Source: Jannaschia pohangensis
Lineage (GTDB): Bacteria; Pseudomonadota; Alphaproteobacteria; Rhodobacterales; Rhodobacteraceae
Assembly (NCBI RefSeq): GCF_900113875.1
Contig: NZ_FORA01000001.1
Location: forward strand, 1,178,001-1,242,000
Reading direction: 5' to 3'
DNA length: 64,000 bases
Every line of letters starts with the position of its first letter. The stretch's first letter is position 1. The notes under the pieces are model-generated. The model was given only the letters and a program-made list of their open reading frames with translations, was not told the DNA's origin and ran no database searches. A program made the translations under genes and the position numbers. Shown here piece after piece: positions 41,024 through 52,879 of this stretch.

Positions 41024-41910
41024 CCGACGGCCAGCACCGGCTTGCGGCGAGTGGGGCGCAGCGCGCCGTAAACCTCGTGGATCAGTTCCAGAAGACGGTC
41101 GCGCGCCGGATCGCGGCCCATGTCCGACGCATAGACCGTGATCCCGACCTCGCCGATATCGGGCAAGGCGCCGCCATGTTCGACCGGCCGCATCTCCCCG
41201 GTATCGAAGCCGTCGATGACGACATGGCAAGCCAGGTCCGCGCTGACACTGGCGTCGATGGCACGGCTGGAGGAGGCGGTGATCGCCACCTCCCAGGGGA
41301 TGTCGGCGCGGTCCAGCGCGGCCTGGGCCTGCACGCGGAACACGCAGGCATCTTCGAACGCGAGGCGCAGCGGGCGCTGCATCCAGGCCTGCCCATCCTC
41401 GGCTCCGACCCAGATCATCGGCAGGCGGACCACTTCGGTCCCGCCCTGCGCAGGCGCGTTTTCGGTCGCCAGAAACACATCGCAGCCGCCTTCGGCAAAC
41501 AGCGCGTGCAACTTGGTCGTCACGCTGGAAATCAGCGTGATGCGGGTCCGGGGATATTCGGCGGCGAACACCCGCAGGATCGCTGGCACACAGCGCGGCA
41601 CGATGTCATGGGGCACACCGAGCCGGATTTCGCCCTCGGGAACAGACTGTTGCATGCGGTGCAACAGCTCATCGTTCAGGGTCAGCATGCGGCGCGCATA
41701 GGCTAGAACCTTTTCGCCATCCGGGGTCGGATGAACGCCCCGGCCCGTCCGATCCAGCAGGCGCGTATCCAGCGCCTCTTCCAGCCGCTTGATCTGCATC
41801 GAGACCGCCGATTGGGTCAGGTTCAGAACAGCCGCGGCCCGTGTGACACCGCCCGTTGCGGTCACGGTGGCAAAGGCGCGCAGGGCGGTCAGATCGAGAT
41901 TGCGAGGCAT
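41020..41910 (-). CDS. LysR-family transcriptional regulator
   Basis: A 296-residue regulator. N-terminal HTH: LDLTALRAFATVTATGG and AAAVLNLTQSAVSMQIKRLE, followed by the periplasmic-binding-protein-like effector domain (EIRLGVPHDIVPRCVPAILR). Start ATG 41910 follows AAGGAGTTTCCG. Divergent from the BAX-inhibitor gene, which it may or may not control. Confidence 0.93.
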   Translation of the reverse strand: MPRNLDLTALRAFATVTATGGVTRAAAVLNLTQSAVSMQIKRLEEALDTRLLDRTGRGVHPTPDGEKVLAYARRMLTLNDELLHRMQQSVPEGEIRLGVPHDIVPRCVPAILRVFAAEYPRTRITLISSVTTKLHALFAEGGCDVFLATENAPAQGGTEVVRLPMIWVGAEDGQAWMQRPLRLAFEDACVFRVQAQAALDRADIPWEVAITASSSRAIDASVSADLACHVVIDGFDTGEMRPVEHGGALPDIGEVGITVYASDMGRDPARDRLLELIHEVYGALRPTRRKPVLAVG

Positions 41911-42159
41911 CGGAAACTCCTTCGACGTCCAGGATACGCGATGCACGAACATCATGGAAATCGATTGATCTGATCCAATTCATCACGTTCTGGAATATGC
42001 CTCATAGGTCCGAGGCGCGGCAATCATAGATATTATCTATCAAAAATCAGGTAACTGGCAGAAATGGACGCTTGAAATAGGGGGAGCGGCCACCGATATT
42101 CACTTCCGAGGGGTTCCACGCGCGGAGCCCCAGGAAACGCATCCTTTTGGAGGAGCCAG

Positions 42160-42942
42160 ATGGCACAATTCGACGCCTATGGGACCGGAACGCTATCCGG
42201 CGCCCGCGCCGCAGAGATCGATCAGGGTCTCCGCGCCCACATGAACAAGGTCTACGGCACGATGTCCGTAGGCATGTTGATCACATTCGCCGCAGCCTGG
42301 GCCCTGTCCGGCCTGACCGTCACGAACAACCCCGCCGAGGCGGTGGTGCAGTTGAACAACGGCACGCTGCTCAACTCCCTCGGCGCCTCGATCTATGCGT
42401 CGCCGATCCGTTGGGTCCTGATGTTCGCGCCGCTGATCTTCGTGTTCGGCTTCTCGGCCATGATCAACCGCATGTCCGCCGCCACGGCGCAGCTGGTGTT
42501 CTATGCCTTCGCCGCCGTCATGGGCATCTCGATCAGTTCGATCTTCCTTGTGTTCACCGGGGCATCGATCGCGCAGACGTTCCTTGTCACCTCGATCGCC
42601 TTCGCCGCGCTGAGCCTCTATGGCTACACCACCAAGAAGGACCTGTCCGGAATGGGCACCTTCCTCTTCATGGGTGTGATCGGCCTCATCGCAGCTTCGA
42701 TCCTGAACCTGTTCCTGCAGTCGGGTCCGCTGATGATGGCGATCTCGGCCATCGGTGTCCTGATCTTCGCGGGTCTGACCGCCTATGACACGCAGCAGAT
42801 CAAGAATGAATATGTCGAGCATGCGGTGCATGGCGACCAGGAATGGCTGGGAAAGTCGGCGATCATGGGCGCGCTTCGCCTCTACCTCGACTTCATCAAC
42901 ATGTTCATGTTCCTGCTCCAGTTCCTCGGCAATCGCGAATAA
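42160..42942 (+). CDS. BAX inhibitor-1 (BI-1/YccA) family membrane protein
   Basis: A 260-residue seven-helix protein: HMNKVYGTMSVGMLITFAAA near the start, FGFSAMINRMSAATAQLVFY, and the typical C-terminal part ITAYDTQQIK-like sequence LTAYDTQQIKNEYVEH. In E. coli YccA modulates FtsH; a related membrane quality-control role is possible. The start follows TTTTGGAGGAG. Confidence 0.92.
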   Translation: MAQFDAYGTGTLSGARAAEIDQGLRAHMNKVYGTMSVGMLITFAAAWALSGLTVTNNPAEAVVQLNNGTLLNSLGASIYASPIRWVLMFAPLIFVFGFSAMINRMSAATAQLVFYAFAAVMGISISSIFLVFTGASIAQTFLVTSIAFAALSLYGYTTKKDLSGMGTFLFMGVIGLIAASILNLFLQSGPLMMAISAIGVLIFAGLTAYDTQQIKNEYVEHAVHGDQEWLGKSAIMGALRLYLDFINMFMFLLQFLGNRE

Positions 42943-42966
42943 GCGTCGCCGCCGAACGAACGATCC

Positions 42967-42992
42967 GGGCCGTCCTTCGGGGCGGCCCTTTT
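42967..42992 (+). terminator. Intrinsic terminator after the BI-1 gene
   Basis: A 9-bp stem (42967-42975 with 42980-42988, one G-T pair) closed by the extra-stable C-TTCG-G tetraloop and followed by TTTT. Clear intrinsic terminator. Confidence 0.88.
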
Positions 42993-43007
42993 CGTTTGCC
43001 GATGCGC

Positions 43008-43538
43008 TTACAGCGGCTCGAACCAGGGCAGTTGTTCCCGCATCGCATCGACCAGCTGCTCGGGCGTGATCCCGTCCTGCAAAAGCTTGTAGCAGACGAG
43101 GATCAGGGTGACCGACGCCGCAACCGCGACGATGCGCCAGATGCTCAGCATCACGACGCCGAACCCCGCCGCCAGCCCGAGCGTCGGCCAGAAGCCCAGG
43201 TCGGATGCCCGCTCCAGCAGGGTCTGATGCACGGCCACCGCGGTAACACCCCCGATGGCCAGTTTCAGGGCCGACCGCCAGACGACGCCAGCCGCCATGC
43301 CGGTCATCCCGGCCAATGCGAACGGATGCCAGTCGGCCTGAAATTGGACCGTCATGATCAGGTATTCATAGACGGCAAAGCCCACGCCGATGGCCACGAT
43401 GGTGCTGGCCACGGTCCAGGGGTCTTCGTTGCGCGGCTTTGGCCCCGGTTCCGCCACCCGCCCGCTGCCGTCGCAATGGGCGCAGGCGACGTCGGGCGCC
43501 GCCTTCTCGACCTGTCCTTCATCAAACGTGGCGGTCAC
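43008..43538 (-). CDS. Membrane protein with N-terminal CxxCxG motif, next to rodA
   Basis: A 176-residue product begun by GTG at 43538, overlapping the rodA stop (GTGA). An N-terminal motif CAHCDGSGRV (Cys19, Cys22) resembles half of a DnaJ-type zinc finger, then about four hydrophobic segments (for example STIVAIGVGFAVYEYLIMTV). No family recognised. Position at the end of the mre/mrd operon suggests an accessory role in envelope growth, by context only. Confidence 0.7.
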   Translation of the reverse strand: MTATFDEGQVEKAAPDVACAHCDGSGRVAEPGPKPRNEDPWTVASTIVAIGVGFAVYEYLIMTVQFQADWHPFALAGMTGMAAGVVWRSALKLAIGGVTAVAVHQTLLERASDLGFWPTLGLAAGFGVVMLSIWRIVAVAASVTLILVCYKLLQDGITPEQLVDAMREQLPWFEPL

Positions 43539-44701
43539 CGGCGCAGAAGGCGCCCTTCGCCCTGTGCGCGGGGGCGATGGACGTGGGCGCTCTGGACCAG
43601 GCCGAAGCCCAGAAGAAGCACCAGCATGGCCGACCCCCCATAGCTCACCAGCGGCAAAGGCACGCCCACCACGGGCGCCATCCCCATCACCATCGACATG
43701 TTGATCGAGAAGTAGAGGAAGAACGCGACCGCCACGCCCAGGGTCACCAGCGACGAAAACCGGTCCTTCATCCGCAGGGCCGACACGACGCAGAAGCCGA
43801 CGATCAGCAGATAGAGGGTCAGCAGGGACAGCCCGCCGATCAGGCCGAATTCCTCGGCCAAGGTCGTGAAGATGAAGTCGGTATGCTTTTCAGGCAGGAA
43901 GTTGAGACGCGCCTGCGTGCCCTGAAGGAACCCTTTGCCGGTCCAGCCCCCGGACCCGAGCGCGATCTTGGATTGCGTGATGTTATAGCCCGCGCCAAGG
44001 GGGTCGCTGTCGGGATTCAGGAAGATGTCGATGCGACGATACTGATAATCCTTGATCAGCTGCCAGTCGGTCCCCCGCGATTTCAGAACCGTCGTCACCG
44101 CCGCAGCGGCCGACCCGAAAACGGCGACGAAATAGGCCCAATGCACCCCGGCCAGAAACATCACGGCCGCCCCGCCCATCATCAACAGGAGGGCCGTGCC
44201 GAGGTCGGGCTGTGTCAGCACAAGCGCGGCGGGGATCAGGATGATGAGGGCCGGGACGGCAACCCAACCCGGGTGCGACACACGGTCGGCGGGCAGCCAG
44301 TCATAATAGGCCGCAAGCATCATCACGAGTGTGATCTTCATCAGTTCCGAAGGCTGCAACCGCAGGGGACCGATATCGATCCACCGCTGCGCGCCGCCCC
44401 CCGTGGCCCCGACGAATTCCACCCCGAGCAGGAGGAGCAGCGCGATAGCGTAAGCGACGGCTGATACATTTCGCCAGAACCAGATCGGGATCATCGCGAC
44501 GACGAACATCACCGCAAGACCCAAGGCAAAGCGCTTCATCTGCGGCTCGGCCCACCGCCAGTCGCCGCCCGCCACGGAATAGAGCACCACGAACCCGAGC
44601 GACGCGACGGCGGCGATCAGCAGGATCAACGCCCAATTGAGCGCCAGCACCTTCTGCAGGCCGGCCGGCGTGCGGGCGATGTTGTACTCAAGATAGCTCA
44701 T
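43535..44701 (-). CDS. rodA: Peptidoglycan glycosyltransferase RodA
   Basis: A 388-residue SEDS-family polymerase that extends glycan strands during cell elongation together with PBP2. Shows about ten membrane helices, ATGGGAQRWIDIGPLRLQPS, the catalytic region RPSELMKI-like (LQPSELMKITLVMMLAAYY), YNITQSKIALGSGGWTGKGF and GVPLPLVSYGGSAML. The start overlaps mrdA by ATGA. Function and partner are standard for the family. Confidence 0.96.
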   Translation of the reverse strand: MSYLEYNIARTPAGLQKVLALNWALILLIAAVASLGFVVLYSVAGGDWRWAEPQMKRFALGLAVMFVVAMIPIWFWRNVSAVAYAIALLLLLGVEFVGATGGGAQRWIDIGPLRLQPSELMKITLVMMLAAYYDWLPADRVSHPGWVAVPALIILIPAALVLTQPDLGTALLLMMGGAAVMFLAGVHWAYFVAVFGSAAAAVTTVLKSRGTDWQLIKDYQYRRIDIFLNPDSDPLGAGYNITQSKIALGSGGWTGKGFLQGTQARLNFLPEKHTDFIFTTLAEEFGLIGGLSLLTLYLLIVGFCVVSALRMKDRFSSLVTLGVAVAFFLYFSINMSMVMGMAPVVGVPLPLVSYGGSAMLVLLLGFGLVQSAHVHRPRAQGEGRLLRR

Positions 44702-46650
44702 GCTTCGCTGGACCCGGTCCCCTCGCGTCTCAGGACGGGATTGATCGGCAGCTCGGACAGCAATTGCTCCATCTGACCGCGCTGGCCTGACGGATAGGCG
44801 TCGATCGGGGGGATCCCGCCATTCAGCGCATAGAGCATGATGTCACGCGCAATGGGTGCCGCGGCGGTCGATCCGCCGCCGCCGTGTTCCACCACGACCG
44901 AAACGGAATACTTCGGATCGTCATGCGGAGCGTAGCCCACGAACAGCGCGTGGTCGCGCCGCTCCCAGGGCAGATCCTCATTGCGCGAAACGCCGCGCGC
45001 CCGCTCGGCGGCGGTGATGTTGCGCACCTGGCTTGTGCCGGTCTTGCCCGACCACCGGATGCCGCCCATGTCGAACTTGCTCCGCGCAGCCGTGCCGCCT
45101 TGCGCGTTGACGACCTGGTACATGCCGTTGCGAACGCCCTCGAGCCAGCTGCGCGGAATATCGAGCGGCCCTTTCACGCTCGACGGCCGTGCCACGCCGT
45201 CGACCGACCGCACCAATCGCGGCTCCACCTCAAGGCCCGAGGCGATCCGCGCGGTCATCACGGCCAGTTGCAGAGGGGACGCAAGGACGAACCCCTGCCC
45301 GATCGACGCGTTCAGACTGTCACCGATGACCCAATCCTCGCCCCGCCGCTCGCGCTTCCACTGGCGATCCGGGATCAACCCCTCGCTGACCGACGTCATC
45401 TCGATATCGAAGGCCTTGCCCAGGCCAAGCTTGCGGGCCATGGCGGCGATCCGGTCGATCCCGGCCCGCTGCGCCAGATCGTAGTAATAGACGTCGCAGC
45501 TTTCCCGCAGCGACTTGGCCATGTCGACGTAACCGTGACCCGCCCCCTTCCAGCAATGGAAACGGCGGTTCGACACGGTGGTGTGGCCCGGGCAATAGAC
45601 CGTCTCTCCGGGGCTGATCTCGCCCGACTCGAGCGCGGCCAGCATCGTGACCATCTTGAACGTCGATCCCGGTGGATAGAGACCTTGCACGATCTTGTTG
45701 TGGAGCGGCCGATGGTCGTTGTCGCGAAGACCCGCGTAGTCGGGCACGCTGATCCCCGACACGAAGAGGTTCGGGTCGTAACTGGGGGATGACACGGCGG
45801 CGATGATGTCGCCGTTGTTCACATCCATCACCACGGCGCTGGCGCTTTCGGTGCCAAGCCGGGCCTGGGTGAAATTCTGCAGACCGGCATCGATGGTCAA
45901 TTGGACGTCCGCGCCAGACCTGCCTTCGGTACGCCCCAACTCGCGCATGATGCGCCCGGCGGCGTTCTGTTCGACGCGGCGCGCCCCTGCAGTGCCGCGC
46001 AGCACGTCCTCCAGCTGCCGCTCCGCGCCGATCTTCCCGATCTGGAACTGCGGCGTCTGAAGAAGCGGGTCGACGGTGCCCTGCTCGGCCGCCGCCTCGA
46101 TATCGCGTTCGGACACGCGCCCGACATACCCCACCACATGCGCATAGTCGGGCCCGAGCGGATAGACCCGGCTCAACCCGACCTCGGGGGTGATCCCCGG
46201 CAGGGCGGGGACGTTGACCGCGATGGTCGACAGCTCCTCCCAGGTCAGACGGTCCGCCAGGGTCACCGATTGATGCGGCCGACGGTCCATTTCCCGCAGG
46301 GCCCGTTGCAACGTCTCTTCGTCCAGTTTTACGAGGCCGCGCAGATAGGTGATGACGGCATCCACGTCATCCGCGTCCTCGCGGATCATCGACACGCGAT
46401 AGATCTGCTCGTTCCCGGCCAGCATAACGCCATTACGGTCGAACAATACGCCACGCGCGGGCGCGATCAGCCGGACCTTGATGCGGTTTTCTTCGGCAAG
46501 AAGCAGGAACTCGTCGGCCTGATCCACCTGAAGATGCTGCATCCGTCCGAAAATCGCTGCACCGACACCAAGTTGAAGACCGCCCATCATCAAGGCGCGC
46601 CGGGTGATCCGTCGCGACGAAAGGCTCAGGTCTTGTGCATTGCGCTTCAT
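44698..46650 (-). CDS. mrdA: Penicillin-binding protein 2 (MrdA)
   Basis: A 650-residue class B transpeptidase of the elongasome. The N-terminus carries one membrane anchor (ITRRALMMGGLQLGVGAAIF region), then the pedestal domain, and the transpeptidase motifs: the SxxK serine-lysine in PPGSTFKMVTML, and SGKTGTSQVRN containing KTG. Chosen start ATG 46650 (MKRNAQDL); ATG 46653 and GTG 46662 are alternatives. Acts with RodA. Confidence 0.95.
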   Translation of the reverse strand: MKRNAQDLSLSSRRITRRALMMGGLQLGVGAAIFGRMQHLQVDQADEFLLLAEENRIKVRLIAPARGVLFDRNGVMLAGNEQIYRVSMIREDADDVDAVITYLRGLVKLDEETLQRALREMDRRPHQSVTLADRLTWEELSTIAVNVPALPGITPEVGLSRVYPLGPDYAHVVGYVGRVSERDIEAAAEQGTVDPLLQTPQFQIGKIGAERQLEDVLRGTAGARRVEQNAAGRIMRELGRTEGRSGADVQLTIDAGLQNFTQARLGTESASAVVMDVNNGDIIAAVSSPSYDPNLFVSGISVPDYAGLRDNDHRPLHNKIVQGLYPPGSTFKMVTMLAALESGEISPGETVYCPGHTTVSNRRFHCWKGAGHGYVDMAKSLRESCDVYYYDLAQRAGIDRIAAMARKLGLGKAFDIEMTSVSEGLIPDRQWKRERRGEDWVIGDSLNASIGQGFVLASPLQLAVMTARIASGLEVEPRLVRSVDGVARPSSVKGPLDIPRSWLEGVRNGMYQVVNAQGGTAARSKFDMGGIRWSGKTGTSQVRNITAAERARGVSRNEDLPWERRDHALFVGYAPHDDPKYSVSVVVEHGGGGSTAAAPIARDIMLYALNGGIPPIDAYPSGQRGQMEQLLSELPINPVLRREGTGSSEA

Positions 46651-46680
46651 CATTACCCCCACAGGGCGACACCTGAACGA

Positions 46681-47208
46681 TCAGGCCCGCGTCCCAAGGC
46701 TGTCGAGTTCACCGGGGGCCAGACGACGCACCCCGATCAGTTGCGAGAATACCGCCGTCGGGGGGTAAAACACAATCGTCGCCAATGCGTGCAAGGCCTG
46801 TCCCAGAAGGGGTGGCGTCTCCACGACCAGCAGCACGAGCACCAAGTGATTGGCCAGAAAAGCCGCCGCGATACAGCCCGATACCAGCGCCACCTCGGAC
46901 CAGAAGGGCACGGCCTCGGCGTGATCGACCCTGCGGCGCAGATATTCGGCCATCAACAGGACGATCAGCGTCCACAAGCCAAGCGGTCGCGTCAGCAGCA
47001 CATCGTCGAGCAGGAGCATCGCGACCATCAGCCAGACCGGCACGTAATCCGGTCGCCGCAGCACCCATGCGGCAATCAGGCACACCATGAGTTCCGGCCC
47101 CGGAACCTCTCCCTCGCCCGGCCCGAACGGCAAAAGCGAAAAGAACAGGATCGATGCCCCGAGAGCCACGAAAACCCCGCGATAAAGCCAGACAGACCGC
47201 CGTCCCAT
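46681..47208 (-). CDS. mreD: Rod shape-determining protein MreD
   Basis: A 175-residue protein with about five hydrophobic segments (for example GVFVALGASILFFSLLPFGP, LWTLIVLLMAEYLRRR). MreD links the cytoplasmic MreB filaments to the periplasmic MreC. Placement between mreC and mrdA is the standard order and is what identifies it, since MreD sequences are poorly conserved. Confidence 0.9.
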   Translation of the reverse strand: MGRRSVWLYRGVFVALGASILFFSLLPFGPGEGEVPGPELMVCLIAAWVLRRPDYVPVWLMVAMLLLDDVLLTRPLGLWTLIVLLMAEYLRRRVDHAEAVPFWSEVALVSGCIAAAFLANHLVLVLLVVETPPLLGQALHALATIVFYPPTAVFSQLIGVRRLAPGELDSLGTRA

Positions 47209-47211
47209 CCC

Positions 47212-48132
47212 TCACCCCCCGCTTTGGGCCGCGGCCTCGGGCAGCAGGGGCGGGCCCTGTTCGGGTCCGGCCTCGGGCGGCAACAGCGTGCCGGTCGTGG
47301 CGATTGCGGGCGCGGCCCGGCTGCGCAGGACCCGCAGGAATTCCAGCCGCGCGATATCGGCCGACAGACGCACGCGGAGCCGACCGTCGGCGCCCCGCAC
47401 GACCTGCCCCACCGACAGGTCGGACGGAAAGACCCCGCCGTCGCCGCTGGTCACGATACGGTCGCCCGCGCGCACATCCTCGGGGTTTTCGACGAACTCC
47501 AGAACAGGCGCGGCGCTGGTATCTCCCGCAAGAATGGCCCGCTTGCCCGACGGCTCGATGGTCACGGGAATGCGGCTGTTGCCATCGGTCAGAAGAAGAA
47601 CGCGGGCCGTACGCGGCCCGACGCCCGCAATCCGTCCGACAAGGCCCAGACCGTCCATCGCGGCCCATCCGTCCTGAATGCCGTCATCCGCCCCGATGTT
47701 GAGCAGCACCGACCGCCGAAACGGAGAGCCGGAATCGGTCAGGACAACTCCCGTCACATAGGTCAGATCGGGCGACAGACGCACCTTGTTGAGATCGAGC
47801 AGGCGCGCATTCTCCTGCTCCAGCTGAATGGCCGCCTCGCGCCAGGCCTTCATCTGCTGCAATTCGCGGCGCAGTTCCTGGTTCTGTTCGTAGACGCGCG
47901 CATAGCCCTCGAAATCCTCGATCAGCCGGCCGGCCCAGGTCACCGGGGCCAGCGCCCATTCGAAGTTCGGCACGATGCGGTCGGTGATGCCCGCGCGGAT
48001 CCTCTCTGCCCGGCTGTTGTCGATCCGCCAGAGCAGGATCAACGCCACCAGCACTACGCAGAGGAGGGTCACCAACAGGCGCCGCAGCGGCTTTTGATAG
48101 ATCTCGTCGGCGGCGCGGGTGCTGCGGGCCAT
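47212..48132 (-). CDS. mreC: Rod shape-determining protein MreC
   Basis: A 306-residue bitopic protein: one N-terminal helix (RLLVTLLCVVLVALILLWRI), a coiled-coil region (NQELRRELQQMKAWREAAIQ), and the beta-domain with RSVLLNIGADDGIQDGWAAM and ILAGDTSAAPVLEFV. MreC organises PBP2 and RodA in the periplasm. It ends 3 nt before mreD. Confidence 0.96.
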   Translation of the reverse strand: MARSTRAADEIYQKPLRRLLVTLLCVVLVALILLWRIDNSRAERIRAGITDRIVPNFEWALAPVTWAGRLIEDFEGYARVYEQNQELRRELQQMKAWREAAIQLEQENARLLDLNKVRLSPDLTYVTGVVLTDSGSPFRRSVLLNIGADDGIQDGWAAMDGLGLVGRIAGVGPRTARVLLLTDGNSRIPVTIEPSGKRAILAGDTSAAPVLEFVENPEDVRAGDRIVTSGDGGVFPSDLSVGQVVRGADGRLRVRLSADIARLEFLRVLRSRAAPAIATTGTLLPPEAGPEQGPPLLPEAAAQSGG

Positions 48133-48139
48133 GGCGGCC

Positions 48140-49809
<1,670 letters not shown>

Positions 49810-49844
49810 CTTCCGAGGGTGCCCGGAAATACTTAACGCTTCGT

Positions 49845-49873
49845 GTAGGGTGCGTGCTGAGCACGCACCCTAC
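49845..49873. repeat. Perfect 29-bp palindrome, REP-like
   Basis: Two 14-nt arms (GTAGGGTGCGTGCT at 49845-49858 and its exact complement at 49860-49873) around one central G. It lies between the RAYT start and the leuA stop. No T-run follows on either strand, so it is unlikely to be a simple terminator. Such GTAGGGTGCG-type palindromes are common REP-like elements; no second copy was noticed in the window. Confidence 0.8.
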
Positions 49874-49883
49874 CGCAAAAATC

Positions 49884-51455
<1,572 letters not shown>

Positions 51456-51466
51456 GGCGGGTCTCC

Positions 51467-51823
51467 TCAGATTCTGTCTTTGGCGGCGGCCGGGGCCGTG
51501 CTGTCGCCGGTGTTTGCTTCGCCCTTGGGCTCGATCAGAAGGACATGCACTTCGGCGTCGGCCTCGGGGCGGTGCACCTGACCGGCGGGAACCACGATCA
51601 CCTCGCCCGCGCGCACCGTCACCGGATCGCGGTCGGGATAGGCCATCCGCATCTCGCCCGACAGGACGAGGAAGAAATCATCGGTGTCCGCGTGGCGATG
51701 AAAGGGAAACGCACCCTGAAACTTGACGACCATCACGTCGTTGTCGTTGTAGTCGGCGATGACCTTCGGGTCCCAATGGGATGAGAAGAGCGACAGTTTC
51801 TCGCTCAGGTTTACGGGGGTCAT
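51467..51823 (-). CDS. Cupin-domain protein upstream of leuA
   Basis: A 118-residue single cupin. Metal-binding motif 1 appears as HRHADTDDFFLVLSGEM (His, His, Asp/Glu) and motif 2 as VPAGQVHRPEADAE (His). It could be a small metal-dependent enzyme or a ligand-binding protein. It lies between the leader frame and leuA, so it is probably cotranscribed with leuA; a link to leucine metabolism is inferred only from position. Confidence 0.85.
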   Translation of the reverse strand: MTPVNLSEKLSLFSSHWDPKVIADYNDNDVMVVKFQGAFPFHRHADTDDFFLVLSGEMRMAYPDRDPVTVRAGEVIVVPAGQVHRPEADAEVHVLLIEPKGEANTGDSTAPAAAKDRI

Positions 51824-51857
51824 GGGAATATCCTGCTGTTTTCCGGTTGTCTTCTTC

Positions 51858-51904
51858 TGGCGCGCAATCCCTCCCGAGCGGTCGCGCCAAAGGGCACGCT
51901 CAGG
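51858..51904 (-). promoter_or_regulatory. Mutually exclusive RNA hairpins after the leader frame
   Basis: On the minus-strand transcript, stem A pairs CCTGAGCG (51897-51904) with CGCTCGGG (51873-51880), 8 bp with one G-U. Stem B pairs TGGCGCG (51883-51889) with CGCGCCA (51858-51864), 7 bp. The 5' arm of B is in the loop of A, so both cannot form in a simple fold. Stem A includes the leader stop codon. No U-run follows stem B, so a standard terminator is not evident. Confidence 0.5.
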
Positions 51905-51944
51905 AGCGGCTAAGAAGAAGGTCCAGGATCAGGATCTGCGTCAT
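51900..51944 (-). CDS. Leucine-rich leader peptide frame upstream of cupin-leuA
   Basis: A 14-codon frame, MTQILILDLLLSRS, with five Leu codons including three adjacent CTT codons, then TGA. Leader peptides rich in the pathway's own amino acid are the hallmark of ribosome-mediated attenuation. It is followed by alternative hairpins and then the cupin-leuA genes. No Shine-Dalgarno is seen; the putative promoter places the transcript start at the A of the ATG, so it may be leaderless. Confidence 0.65.
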   Translation of the reverse strand: MTQILILDLLLSRS

Positions 51945-51950
51945 GGGCGA

Positions 51951-51980
51951 AAGATACGCGAACGGGGGCGGCGATGTGAA
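51951..51980 (-). promoter_or_regulatory. Putative promoter of the leader-cupin-leuA unit
   Basis: On the minus strand, TTCACA (-35; 51975-51980) and TATCTT (-10; 51951-51956) are separated by 18 bp. Six bases later is the A of the leader ATG at 51944, the expected transcription start. Matches are 5/6 and 4/6 to consensus. Confidence 0.5.
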
Positions 51981-51989
51981 GCCCTGAAA

Positions 51990-52757
51990 TCAGAACATCA
52001 TGCAATCGGCACCGGGCGGCAACGACGCGGCCCCGGCGGGCAGCGTGGGAACATAGTCGAAGGTCACGATTTCCGCCCCGCCGTCGAAGGCGATGAACAA
52101 CTGGCCCGACCCGGGCCGGATCGCCACGCCCTCGGGATCGTCGCCATATTCCCACAGGGACACGCGGTTCAGGAACGTCCCCTCGGCGTCGAATTCGTAA
52201 AGACTGTTCGACCCCTCCCGGTCGTCGACGATCAGCATGTGACCGGTGCGCGGATCGATGGCGATGCCCTGCGCCTCGGTCAGCGGCGGGTCGAGCTGCA
52301 GGGTGTCGATCCGCTGCGTCAATGCGCCGTCCGGCGTGAACCAGCTGAGCCGTTCGGGATCATCCTCGACCGTGACGATGCGCCCGTCGGCGGCAATCGC
52401 GATGCCCTCCGTGTCGGCCCATCCCCCCGACAGGGCAAAGGGCGCGCCGAGCGGCGTGCCGTCCTTGCCGACCCGTTGCAGCGCCCCATAGCCGTCGCCC
52501 AGAAGCAGGTGGTCGCCTTCGATGGCGATGGCCTTGATGCGGGACATGTCGCTGCCGATGCGGCGCAATTCTTCGCCGTCGAGGTTCAGCAGCACCGCCT
52601 CCGGCCCCTCGTTCGCGATCCAGAGGCCGCAGAACGTCGGATCGTAGTCGAGGCTGGCAGGACGATTGAGGTCATAGCGCCCCGTCTCGACCAGTTCCAG
52701 CGCCGCGACGGGCGATGCGGCAAGTGCGGCGACAAGGCACAGAAGTCTGGCCGGCAT
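51990..52757 (-). CDS. Secreted beta-propeller (SdiA-regulated/NHL-like) protein
   Basis: A 255-residue protein with a signal peptide (MPARLLCLVAALAASPVAA). The mature part has repeated propeller blades such as KAIAIEGDHLLLGDGYGALQ, TEGIAIAADGRIVTVEDD and AQGIAIDPRTGHMLIVDD, ending in CMMF. Similar proteins bind or hydrolyse small molecules, but no catalytic set is recognised. Its stop lies 10 nt from the putative leader promoter. Confidence 0.75.
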   Translation of the reverse strand: MPARLLCLVAALAASPVAALELVETGRYDLNRPASLDYDPTFCGLWIANEGPEAVLLNLDGEELRRIGSDMSRIKAIAIEGDHLLLGDGYGALQRVGKDGTPLGAPFALSGGWADTEGIAIAADGRIVTVEDDPERLSWFTPDGALTQRIDTLQLDPPLTEAQGIAIDPRTGHMLIVDDREGSNSLYEFDAEGTFLNRVSLWEYGDDPEGVAIRPGSGQLFIAFDGGAEIVTFDYVPTLPAGAASLPPGADCMMF

Positions 52758-52879
52758 GACGTCTCTCCCCCGGGGTCCACAAGCCCACATCGTGACAGGT
52801 CCGCCCCACGGGTCAAGGCAATCGGGGTCAAGCCGATCAAACCCCTCGACGCCACTGCACCGCAGGCTAGCTTCGCGCC

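Noticed and set aside
49845..49873. Palindrome as a leuA terminator
   Set aside because: No T-run on either side; arms too perfect and lacking a proper loop, which fits a REP-like element better.
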